From: Fusobacterium sp. IOR10
GTDB lineage: Bacteria > Fusobacteriota > Fusobacteriia > Fusobacteriales > Fusobacteriaceae
Assembly: GCF_010367435.1 (NCBI RefSeq)
Contig: NZ_WJWY01000011.1
Location: forward strand, 1-64,000
Length of the DNA: 64,000 bases
Reading direction: 5' to 3'
Shown piece by piece: positions 49,153 through 56,607 of this stretch; within the stretch, counting starts at the first letter, position 1; every line of letters begins with the position of its first letter. Below the pieces are notes generated by a model, which was not told where the DNA came from, searched no databases, and worked only from the letters and a program-made list of their open reading frames with translations. A program made the translations under genes and the position numbers.

Positions 49153-51192
49153 CTACTTATATAAAATATCTTGAATATTTTTATTGTATTTGTCTTCTTT
49201 TTCTAACTCTATCCTATTATTTTTTAATAAGAATTTTCTTTTTGTTTTTGAGCTTTCTCTAAGTCCTGAAAGGGCACCTAAATCTTGATAATATAATTCA
49301 CCATTTAGAACTAAATTATCTATAAATTCAAATTTACTTGGAGCATAATACCCCTCATCAATTATTTTTTTATAATATTCTCTCCAGATAGGAGCTGCAA
49401 GGCCACCACCAGTTTTTTTGTGCATTTTTGAATTATCATCATAACCTAAATAAACAGTTGTTGCATATTCAGGAGTTATTCCAGCATACCAAACACTTCT
49501 TGAATCATTAGTGGTACCTGTTTTTCCCCCTTGGGAAATTCTCTTTCCTCTTTTTGTTATAACCTTTGCCCTTGTACTAGTTCCACTTTCCACAGAATTT
49601 TCAAGTAAATTTGTAGTTAAGGCTATGTCCTTTGAATCAAAAACCTTTGTTATTTTAGGAGTATTTTTAATCAATGTATTTCCATTTTTGTCCTTAACTT
49701 CTATAACCACTAGTGGTTCTACTACATAACCTCCATTTGAAAAAACAGAGTATGCTTTGGCTAAGTTTAAGGGACTAGATGACACTGACCCTAAGGCTGC
49801 TGTTAGATCCCTAGGAGGGTTAAGATTTGAATCTAATTTTCCAACAACATCAAAAAGTTTATTGAATCCAACACCTTTTAGTAATTTTATAGCTACCATA
49901 TTTATTGATCTATTTAATCCTTCAACTAAAGTTATATTTTTTCTAAACAATGTACCGTAGTTTCTAGGAGCCCAATTACCTTGCACAAGTCTTGAATCTT
50001 CTATAATTGTATTTTCACTTTTACCATCTAAAATTGCAGTGAAATATACAAAGGGTTTAAAGGAAGATCCTATTTGTCTATTTGCCATGATTGCTCTATT
50101 AAAATTCCTAGGTTTAAAATTCTTTCCTCCAACTATTGAAGTTATGTATCCATTGGAAGAGTTTATACTTATCATTCCACCTTGTAATTTTTCATCTTCC
50201 ATCATTGGTTTATAATTATCAAATGTCTCTTCTGCTATTTTTTGCATGTCAAAATTTAATGTTGTATACACTTGTAATCCATCATTATAGATTGCTTCTT
50301 CATCAAAATTTTCAATTAAATAGTCATGAACTAAGTCTGTAAAACTAGGAGCTAGTGATTTATTTATAACTTCTCTGTTATAAATAATTGTGGTATTTTT
50401 CAAATTGATTTTCCCAATATCCTTAACATCATCTATCTTTACAAATTTATGTTTCATAGCTATTTCATATTCTTCTTTTGTTATCATATTAAATTTTTTC
50501 ATTTGACTTAATACAATTCTCATTCTATTTAAAGATGCCTCTAAATTTCTTCTAGGATTATAGTATCTTGGCCTATTTGGAATACCTGCAAGAACTGCTG
50601 CCTCTGGAATGTTAATATTACTTATATCCTTGTGAAAAAGAGATTTAGCTGCACTTTTAATACCATAGTCTCCCTCTCCAAAATATATCTCATTTAAATA
50701 TTTTTCAAAGATTTCATCCTTAGTATAAGTCTTTTCTATTTCTATTGTTAATATAGCTTCTTTTATTTTTCTAGATAGTTTTTTGTCGTGACTTAAAAAG
50801 GCATTTCTTGCAAGTTGTTGAGTAAATGTACTTGCTCCTTGCCTTGCACTTTTATATCTTATATTTATTACTATAGCTCTTAAAATACCTATAGGGTCTA
50901 TTCCATAATGACTATAAAATCTCCTATCTTCAATTGCTAAAAAAGCATTTCTTGAAATCATTGGTACTTCTTCTATTCTAGCTGGAATTCTTATTTCCTT
51001 GTATAACTCGTCTATTTGTTTACCATTAATATCGTAAACTCTAGTTGGAATTGAAGGTGAGTAAGATTCTATTAGTTCTGCTATATTTGGAAGCTCTTTC
51101 TTGTAATGATGAACAATTCCAAATACTCCTATTACTCCCACTAAAAAGCTTAAAATACAACCTGCTAATATTATTTTAAAAATTTTTTTCAT
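49153..51192 (-). CDS. Class A penicillin-binding protein (PBP1A family)
   Basis: This 679-residue bifunctional peptidoglycan synthase is anchored by one N-terminal helix (about residues 5-28). The GT51 transglycosylase domain has EDRRFYSHYGIDP (about 90-102) and RQGASTFTQQLARN. The transpeptidase domain has SSFK (about 375), SxN-like SVSSSPLNLA and KTGTTNDSRSVW (about 557). All catalytic motifs are present. It makes and cross-links cell-wall glycan outside the inner membrane. It is flanked by rlmN (21 bases upstream) and the aminotransferase in one direction. Confidence 0.92.
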   Translation of the reverse strand: MKKIFKIILAGCILSFLVGVIGVFGIVHHYKKELPNIAELIESYSPSIPTRVYDINGKQIDELYKEIRIPARIEEVPMISRNAFLAIEDRRFYSHYGIDPIGILRAIVINIRYKSARQGASTFTQQLARNAFLSHDKKLSRKIKEAILTIEIEKTYTKDEIFEKYLNEIYFGEGDYGIKSAAKSLFHKDISNINIPEAAVLAGIPNRPRYYNPRRNLEASLNRMRIVLSQMKKFNMITKEEYEIAMKHKFVKIDDVKDIGKINLKNTTIIYNREVINKSLAPSFTDLVHDYLIENFDEEAIYNDGLQVYTTLNFDMQKIAEETFDNYKPMMEDEKLQGGMISINSSNGYITSIVGGKNFKPRNFNRAIMANRQIGSSFKPFVYFTAILDGKSENTIIEDSRLVQGNWAPRNYGTLFRKNITLVEGLNRSINMVAIKLLKGVGFNKLFDVVGKLDSNLNPPRDLTAALGSVSSSPLNLAKAYSVFSNGGYVVEPLVVIEVKDKNGNTLIKNTPKITKVFDSKDIALTTNLLENSVESGTSTRAKVITKRGKRISQGGKTGTTNDSRSVWYAGITPEYATTVYLGYDDNSKMHKKTGGGLAAPIWREYYKKIIDEGYYAPSKFEFIDNLVLNGELYYQDLGALSGLRESSKTKRKFLLKNNRIELEKEDKYNKNIQDILYK

Positions 51193-51213
51193 AAATATAC
51201 TCCATAAATAAAA

Positions 51214-52266
51214 TTATTTAGTTACGTTTCTTCTTCTCAATTGACCGCAAGCACCGTCTATATCTGTTCCCTTTTCTCCTCTAATTATTACATTAACTTT
51301 TCTGTCATTTTTTAAATAATTATAGAATTTTTCTATTTTCTTTTGACTTGGTCTTTCAAATTCATTATCTAAAACTGGGTTGTAAGGAATTAAATTTAAT
51401 GCATGATCAAATGAATGAATGAAATTAGCTAAAACTTCAGCATCTCCTTGAGAAACATTAACTTCTTTTATTAGAATATATTCAAAAGTTATTCTTCTAT
51501 TAGTTGCTCTTTGATATTGAACTAATGTACTAAATAAATCTTCTAAAGGATATTTTTTATTTATTGGAACAAGCATGTTTCTTTTTTCATTATCAACTGC
51601 ATGTAAAGAAATTGCCAATCCAACTGGTAATTTTTCCTCTAAAAGTCTTTCAATTCCTGTTACTATACCTGAAGTAGAAACTGTTATTTTTCTCTTTGAA
51701 ATATTTAATCCATTTTCATCTGATAAAATTCTAATTGATTTTATTAAATTTTCAATGTTTAAAAATGGTTCTCCCATTCCCATGAAAACAATATTATTTA
51801 TTGTTTCCCCTTTGTTTCTAAGTCTTCTTTCCACTGTGTAAACTTGATTTAATATTTCATGAACATCTAAATTTCTTTCAAAACCAGAAGCTCCTGTTGC
51901 ACAAAAAGCACATTTAACTGGGCATCCAACTTGACTAGATATACAAATAGTGATTCTTTCTTTATGTTTTAATAAAACTGTTTCTATTGTATTTCCATCT
52001 TGTAATCCGAATAAAAATTTCTCTGTTCCGTCTTTCTTTGATACTTGATGATTTAGTAAATTTAATAATGGGATATATGCATGTTCTGCTAAAACTTCCC
52101 TTGATTTCAATGAAAGATTAGTCATATCATGTACATTCCTTGCAATTTTACTGTGTAGCCATCCGTATATTTGTTTACCGTTAAACTTTTTCATTCCCAA
52201 AGAAACTACTAAGTCTGTAAGTTCCTTTTCGTTTAAGTTTAAAAGCTCTTTTTTTAAGTTTTCCAT
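51214..52266 (-). CDS. rlmN: 23S rRNA A2503 / tRNA A37 C2-methyltransferase RlmN
   Basis: This 350-residue radical SAM enzyme methylates A2503 of 23S rRNA and often tRNA. The cluster cysteines lie in [12 protein letters not shown]. The SAM glycine block is [11 protein letters not shown], and the catalytic cysteine is in [11 protein letters not shown] near the end. I chose ATG at 52266, which has GGAGG just upstream. The ORF continues to 52326 but without a site. It follows the AlaX-like gene and precedes the PBP gene on the same strand. Confidence 0.93.
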   Translation of the reverse strand: MENLKKELLNLNEKELTDLVVSLGMKKFNGKQIYGWLHSKIARNVHDMTNLSLKSREVLAEHAYIPLLNLLNHQVSKKDGTEKFLFGLQDGNTIETVLLKHKERITICISSQVGCPVKCAFCATGASGFERNLDVHEILNQVYTVERRLRNKGETINNIVFMGMGEPFLNIENLIKSIRILSDENGLNISKRKITVSTSGIVTGIERLLEEKLPVGLAISLHAVDNEKRNMLVPINKKYPLEDLFSTLVQYQRATNRRITFEYILIKEVNVSQGDAEVLANFIHSFDHALNLIPYNPVLDNEFERPSQKKIEKFYNYLKNDRKVNVIIRGEKGTDIDGACGQLRRRNVTK

Positions 52267-52334
52267 TTTTCCTCCAAAATTATAAAGTCTAAGATTAATT
52301 ATACCAAACTTTCTTGAAAATAACAATCTTTATA

Positions 52335-53453
52335 CTATAAAATGTTTTTAAAAATTTTAAAAATTTCCTCTTTTTCAATACTTCCCTTAATATTTCCTTG
52401 TTTTCCTTTCCCTCCACCTTTAAAGTTAGGGTGTGTTTTTCTTATTTTTTGTATTAGTTCTCCGCAATCTAGACAATTACTAATAAGCATTATATTTTCA
52501 TCAGTTAGACCTATTAAAGTTAGGTTTTTATCAAATATTTTTTTCATACAATTGATTACTTCTTTAGGCTCTTCTAATATAACTATTTTGTTTCCATTTA
52601 TGTCTATAATATTATCATCTAAATTATTATACAATACATGGGTATATTTTTCATTAATATCGTTAAATTCTTTCTTTAAAATGTCATAATTTTTAAATTG
52701 ATTATCCACATATGAAACTATTTCATTATCTTTACAACTAAATTTATGTTTTAATTCCTTTACAATTTCACTTTTCATTTCATAATCATCTATTGCTCTT
52801 TGTCCTGCTATTATTGAAAATCTTGTGTTTTTACCCTTTGTTTCTCTAGATATAAGTTTAACTAATCTTATATCTTTTAAATCACTAGCATGAAATCCTG
52901 CACAGGCACAAGTATCAAACTTTGAAATCTTTACAATTCTAATGTCTTCATTTTTTATTTTTGAACTTACAGGTTTTCTTAGGGCTATTGCTTCAGCTTC
53001 CTCTGGGGAACAAATTTTAGTCTTTATTTCTCCACCTTTTTTCACAGCTAAATTAACTTCTTTCATTAAATTTTTAACATCTTCATCTGTTATGTTATTT
53101 GAATCTAAGTCAACTGTTGTAAATGTTTCTGTCATTCTAAATCCAACATTATTTAAATTAAATTTTTCTTTGGCAATTCCTGAAAATAAATGTTCTGCAC
53201 TATGTTGAATAGCTATATCTTCTCTTCTTTCTAGATCTATTTCATAATCATATGTTCCAGCATCTATTTTATTTTCCAATATAACCTTATCTTCAGCTAC
53301 TTTTAATATTTTTGATCCTCCAATATTTCCTCTATCTCCCAATTGTCCACCTTTTCCATCAGGATAAAGCTTTAGGGAAAATATATCAACATATTGAACC
53401 TCTACTTCATACCCTTCCTTTGTTTTATTGCAAGAATTCACTTGTATTTTCAT
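52335..53453 (-). CDS. AlaX-type alanyl-tRNA editing protein with DHHA1-like C-terminus
   Basis: This 372-residue protein corresponds to the editing and C-Ala-like parts of alanyl-tRNA synthetase without the aminoacylation core. The zinc-binding editing motifs are HSAEHLF (HxxxH, about residue 84) and CACAGFH (CxxxH). GGQLGDRG lies in the N-terminal part, and the C-terminal DHHA1 domain ends with GGGKGKQGN. It hydrolyses Ser-tRNA(Ala) or Gly-tRNA(Ala). It has AGGAGG before ATG and heads the run alaX-rlmN-pbp-aminotransferase. Confidence 0.9.
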   Translation of the reverse strand: MKIQVNSCNKTKEGYEVEVQYVDIFSLKLYPDGKGGQLGDRGNIGGSKILKVAEDKVILENKIDAGTYDYEIDLERREDIAIQHSAEHLFSGIAKEKFNLNNVGFRMTETFTTVDLDSNNITDEDVKNLMKEVNLAVKKGGEIKTKICSPEEAEAIALRKPVSSKIKNEDIRIVKISKFDTCACAGFHASDLKDIRLVKLISRETKGKNTRFSIIAGQRAIDDYEMKSEIVKELKHKFSCKDNEIVSYVDNQFKNYDILKKEFNDINEKYTHVLYNNLDDNIIDINGNKIVILEEPKEVINCMKKIFDKNLTLIGLTDENIMLISNCLDCGELIQKIRKTHPNFKGGGKGKQGNIKGSIEKEEIFKIFKNIL

Positions 53454-53539
53454 CTAAATTTTCCTCCTATCTTTCTTCTATCTTTATCTATTACATTATA
53501 CTACACTTTTTAAAAATAATTAATTTTTTAAAAAAAATA

Positions 53540-53568
53540 TTGACATATTTCATAAAATGAGATATCAT
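53540..53568 (+). promoter_or_regulatory. Promoter of tRNA-Leu
   Basis: TTGACA (53540-53545), a 17-base spacer and TATCAT (53563-53568) place the start site a few bases upstream of the mature tRNA. Confidence 0.85.
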
Positions 53569-53579
53569 AACTGAGTAGT

Positions 53580-53666
53580 GCCTGAGTGATGGAATTGGTA
53601 GACGTAGGAGACTCAAAATCTCCCGGTGCTTGCACCTTGCGGGTTCGAGTCCCGCCTTAGGCACCA
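53580..53666 (+). tRNA. tRNA-Leu (anticodon CAA)
   Basis: The 87-base gene folds into a type II tRNA. The acceptor stem is GCCTGAG with CTTAGGC (one G-T pair), the D arm contains TTGGTAGAC, and the anticodon stem is GGAGA/TCTCC with loop CTCAAAA, giving CAA (codon UUG). A long variable arm (CGGTGCTTGCACC) marks it as leucine, the T arm is GCGGGTTCGAGTCCCGC, and the CCA end is encoded at 53664-53666. It has its own promoter. It lies at the border between housekeeping genes and an accessory region. Confidence 0.95.
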
Positions 53667-53915
53667 TTAAATTTATAACTTTGCATAAAGTTATAAAACC
53701 CTTGTAAAACAATGCTTTGAGCAAATCATTATTCTTTTTGTCGGTATACAATTGCATATGTTTTCAAATTTACAACAAACAAGAAACAAACAAAAGCTAG
53801 AATTAATTTTCTAGCTTTTTTATTTTTTTGAAATTTTATAATTCCAATTTTAAAGAAAATACTCTCTTTTAAAAATTATTATAGAATTTTAATAAGTAAT
53901 TAATATTTTAAAGTA
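53667..53915. other. Non-coding region after tRNA-Leu with two hairpins
   Basis: An 11-bp perfect hairpin (53672-53697, loop GCAT) directly follows the tRNA but lacks a T run, so it may be processed rather than terminating. A second hairpin, AAAAGCTAGAA with its complement (53792-53819), is followed by T-rich sequence and is a good terminator. I see no gene between them. Confidence 0.7.
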
Positions 53916-53944
53916 TTGATTTTATTTAATTGATGTTATATAAA
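53916..53944 (+). promoter_or_regulatory. Promoter of the YwqK-like lipoprotein gene
   Basis: TTGATT (53916-53921), a 17-base spacer and TATAAA (53939-53944) lie about 90 bases before the ATG, leaving an AT-rich leader. Confidence 0.6.
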
Positions 53945-54036
53945 TATAGTGTTAGTGTTTTTAATTACTTAAATGAAAGTAACTTAGAAATAAAAAAATT
54001 CTTATAAAAAATATAATTAATCAAAAGGAGATAGAT

Positions 54037-54555
54037 ATGAAAAAAATATTAACTGTTTTAATTTTAGGAATGTGTTTTATGGTTACAGGATGCAAAGATA
54101 AACATCCTGTGTTAGAAAATAGGATGATTAATGGTTCTGTTGTTGTTTATAATACTAATAATAATAAGCCCTATACTGGAGAATATAATGTGACTAGCTA
54201 TAATAAATTAAATGATGCCTATGTTATAACAGAAAAAAATTCTTATAAAAAAGGCTTGAAAGATGGTGCATGTTATATTTATAGCCAAGATGGAGTATTA
54301 GAAAAGAAAGATATATATATAAAAGGAAAATTATTAACTTCTAATACATATTATGAAAATGGGCAGCTTAAAATAAAATATGCTTTAGGTGAGAATGGAA
54401 AGCCTATGGGACCTTTTGAAACATATTATGAAAACGGTCAACTTCAATCAAAAGGTACTATTGGAGAATTAGAAGAAAAAATAGGAATTTGGGAATATTA
54501 TTATGAGAACGGCCAGTTAAAAACTAAGGAAAATTATAATCGTGTTGAAAATTAA
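54037..54555 (+). CDS. Lipoprotein with MORN-like YENGQL repeats (YwqK-like)
   Basis: This 172-residue protein has a lipoprotein signal peptide with lipobox MVTGC (Cys19). The C-terminal half has three or more copies of the motif YYENGQL followed by Lys-rich strands, typical of MORN-variant beta-hairpin repeats seen in YwqK-family proteins. YwqK of Bacillus is the antidote of a toxin, while many homologues are of unknown role. No toxin gene is adjacent here, so an antidote role is not supported by context. AAAGGAG precedes ATG. Confidence 0.82.
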   Translation: MKKILTVLILGMCFMVTGCKDKHPVLENRMINGSVVVYNTNNNKPYTGEYNVTSYNKLNDAYVITEKNSYKKGLKDGACYIYSQDGVLEKKDIYIKGKLLTSNTYYENGQLKIKYALGENGKPMGPFETYYENGQLQSKGTIGELEEKIGIWEYYYENGQLKTKENYNRVEN

Positions 54556-54696
54556 AGAATTAATTTGTTTGTTAATGTTATTAAGACACTCAAAAAAATT
54601 AAACAATATAAAAAATATGAGGTATAATTGAGAATATAAAATAATTTTATAAATAAATAATATAACATCAAGTGGGATGAAAGGAGATGATAATAC

Positions 54697-54864
54697 TTGT
54701 TATTAACAATAATAATAATTTTAGTAATAGGTTATATTATAGTTAAAAGTTTTATTAATGATCTAGCATTTTTGGTAGGTAAGATATTTGATAAAATAGA
54801 TAGAGAAGAAGATGAATTAGAAAGAATAGAGAAGGAAAAGAAGAAAAAGGAAGAAAAATATTAA
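54697..54864 (+). CDS. Small membrane protein with charged coiled-coil tail (55 residues)
   Basis: The ORF begins at TTG with AAAGGAG ten bases upstream. The product has one N-terminal membrane helix (LLLTIIIILVIGYIIV), a short amphipathic stretch and a highly charged C-terminus rich in Glu and Lys, predicted as a helix. A -10-like TATAAT lies at about 54623. No in-frame ATG is available. It sits 141 bases after the YwqK-like gene and before a hairpin terminator. Function is unknown. Confidence 0.6.
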   Translation: MLLTIIIILVIGYIIVKSFINDLAFLVGKIFDKIDREEDELERIEKEKKKKEEKY

Positions 54865-54919
54865 AAATATAAAAGTGAACTGTTGATAAATAATACCTTT
54901 TATAATAAATATAAAAATT

Positions 54920-54941
54920 AGGGTGCCTTAAATGGCACCCT
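54920..54941. terminator. Hairpin terminator between converging small genes
   Basis: AGGGTGCC and GGCACCCT form an 8-bp GC-rich stem with a six-base loop, 55 bases after the 54697 gene and 67 bases past the converging repeat-protein gene stop. The minus strand has the better T-rich tail. Confidence 0.7.
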
Positions 54942-55008
54942 TCTCTTATACTATTTTTTCTGAGTATTCTTTTGATTTATTTTTAAATATTAGATTTGAA
55001 AATTATAA

Positions 55009-55491
55009 CTAATATACTTCTCTATCATAGATATATTGCTGCATTGAGTAATCATTAGGATATTTTCTAATAGCTTTATTTCTAGCCCTGGAATTTGTTG
55101 TGGACCTCATGTAGTTTTTTGAAGAGAGTTGTCTATTGTAGGTATATTGTTGCATTGAGTAATCGTTAGGATATTTATAAATTGCAATATTTTTAACTTC
55201 ATTATCAGTAACAGTCTTCATATAGTTTTTCGAAGAGAGCTGTCTATTATATGTGTATTGTTGCATTGAGTAATCATTAGGGTACTCATAGGTTGCAATA
55301 TCTTCAACTTCTTTGTCACTAACAGTAGCCATATAATTATAAGCAGAGAGTTGTCTGTTATAGATGTATTGCTGCATTTGTTTATCGTTGGGATATTCTC
55401 TTTTAGCTATATTCATTATCTCACTATTATAAGAAAAAGAAATACTACATGTTAATACCATCGTTACTAAAAATATTAATCCTTTTTTCAT
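55009..55491 (-). CDS. Secreted protein of 37-residue tandem repeats
   Basis: This 160-residue protein has a signal peptide at residues 1-20. Three full 37-residue repeats follow (33-69, 70-106 and 107-143) plus a partial fourth (144-160). Each begins YPNDYSMQQYxYNRQ and continues with a variable Lys/Val-rich part. Repeats 2 and 3 are the most alike, also at DNA level. No catalytic motif is visible. The pattern of aromatic and Gln residues suggests a helical surface or periplasmic binding repeat. GAGGAGG precedes ATG and a consensus promoter lies at 55548-55576. I recall similar NDYSMQ repeats in other secreted bacterial proteins but no function. Confidence 0.8.
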   Translation of the reverse strand: MKKGLIFLVTMVLTCSISFSYNSEIMNIAKREYPNDKQMQQYIYNRQLSAYNYMATVSDKEVEDIATYEYPNDYSMQQYTYNRQLSSKNYMKTVTDNEVKNIAIYKYPNDYSMQQYTYNRQLSSKNYMRSTTNSRARNKAIRKYPNDYSMQQYIYDREVY

Positions 55492-55547
55492 TTTATTTAT
55501 CTCCTCCTCATAAATTTATTTAGTTTCTTTGCATAACTCTTTACTTG

Positions 55548-55576
55548 ATTATATACCCATATGTTATTTAGTTCAA
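55548..55576 (-). promoter_or_regulatory. Promoter of the 37-residue-repeat gene
   Basis: On the minus strand TTGAAC (55571-55576), a 17-base spacer and TATAAT (55548-55553) precede the gene by about 57 bases. Confidence 0.75.
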
Positions 55577-55640
55577 GGTGTTTGTACACTGTAAACTTAA
55601 AACAGAATATAGATATATAGAAAATATTTTAGAATGTGGT

Positions 55641-55738
55641 ATAATATCAGAGGTGATTAATATATGTGGACTAAAGAAAAAATAAAAGAAATATTATTAG
55701 AAGAATATTATAATAATAACTGTTTAACACTAAGTTAA
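55641..55738 (+). pseudogene. Decayed gene start (possible remnant)
   Basis: TATAAT (55641), GAGGTG (55651) and ATG (55665) look like an intact promoter, ribosome binding site and start. The frame then stops after six codons (MWTKEK). Adding one A in the following A run would extend it as IKEILLEEYYNNNC and on to a stop at 55736. A further frame change would continue with YKEEYPSLKKT. The pattern suggests a frameshifted leftover of a small gene. It could also be chance. The rest of 55492-55875 holds promoter sequence and a terminator only. Confidence 0.3.
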
Positions 55739-55781
55739 ATAGAAATAGACAAAATATAAAGAAGAATATCCCTCTCTAAAA

Positions 55782-55807
55782 AAACCTTAGAAATTAATCT
55801 AAGGTTT
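55782..55807 (-). terminator. Terminator of the restriction-modification operon
   Basis: AAACCTTAGA and its complement form a 10-bp stem with a six-base loop, followed by T7 on the minus strand, about 70 bases past the metalloprotease gene stop. Confidence 0.75.
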
Positions 55808-55875
55808 AAATGTTATTTATTTAATATTTATAAACTTTATTCTAACTTTAGTTTTTTTGTATTAAAATTTAAAGT

Positions 55876-56607
55876 CTACAATTTCAAATACTTCCCTTGT
55901 TCCTCTAACCTTGCCTTTCTCTTCTTCCAGTCAGGCATAAACACTGTAACTAAATTATAAAAATCCTTAGAATGATTAGGATGTACAAAATGGGATAATT
56001 CATGAAGTACTACATACTCTATACACTCCCTATCAATTTCTATAAGTTTTTTATTTAATATAATAGCTTCTTTTTTATAAAGACAAGAGCCCCATCTTTT
56101 AGTCATTTTTCTTATTTTTATTTTTGGTAAATTAACACCATATTTTTTAAATTTAGGATAAATGTTTTCTAAAATTTCTCCAAATATTTTTTTAGAAAAA
56201 TCAGCATAATAACTTTCCATCATGTTTTTTTTCTTATTAAAATTATCTGGATTTTTAATATATAGATAAATATACACACCATCAGTTTTTATATATTCTT
56301 CTAATGATTTTATTACCTTAAGCCTCACAGCTCTACCTAAAAATATAAAAGTTTCTCCTGGTATATATCTTTTATCTGACTCCTTATAAATATTTTTATC
56401 ATCTTCTACTTTCTCCAGATGATTTAGAATTAAATGCTCTTTTTTTCTTATAAAATTTTCAATTGCTTCAATAGAAAGTTCTAAATTAGCTGAAACAAAA
56501 ATACTTCCGTCACTTTTTATTCTTAAATTTATATGTTTTACATTTTTTCTTTCTAAAGTAAATTTTAATATGTTTTCAGATAACTTAATTTCCATTTCTT
56601 CCTTCAT
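55876..56607 (-). CDS. YgjP-like (DUF45/WLM) metalloprotease
   Basis: This 243-residue protein has the zinc-peptidase motif HELSHFVHPNH at about residues 203-213 (HExxH with the third His) preceded by RWGSC, the standard DUF45 pattern. It has no signal peptide. Its ATG overlaps the hsdR stop as TAATG, so translation is coupled to the restriction subunit. DUF45 proteins are frequent fourth genes of type I restriction operons. Their job there is not settled; turnover of HsdR or another subunit to prevent self-damage is a reasonable guess. Confidence 0.88.
   Translation of the reverse strand: MKEEMEIKLSENILKFTLERKNVKHINLRIKSDGSIFVSANLELSIEAIENFIRKKEHLILNHLEKVEDDKNIYKESDKRYIPGETFIFLGRAVRLKVIKSLEEYIKTDGVYIYLYIKNPDNFNKKKNMMESYYADFSKKIFGEILENIYPKFKKYGVNLPKIKIRKMTKRWGSCLYKKEAIILNKKLIEIDRECIEYVVLHELSHFVHPNHSKDFYNLVTVFMPDWKKRKARLEEQGKYLKL

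Noticed and set aside
53672-53697. Hairpin after tRNA-Leu as an attachment site or terminator
   Set aside because: It is a perfect stem but has no T run, and no second copy was found in the window, so neither role is supported.
53491-53757. Minus-strand ORF of 88 codons over the tRNA-Leu gene
   Set aside because: It is antisense to the tRNA and contains the PKAGLEPARC-type peptide that arises from reading tRNA-Leu genes backwards. There is no ribosome binding site and no family.
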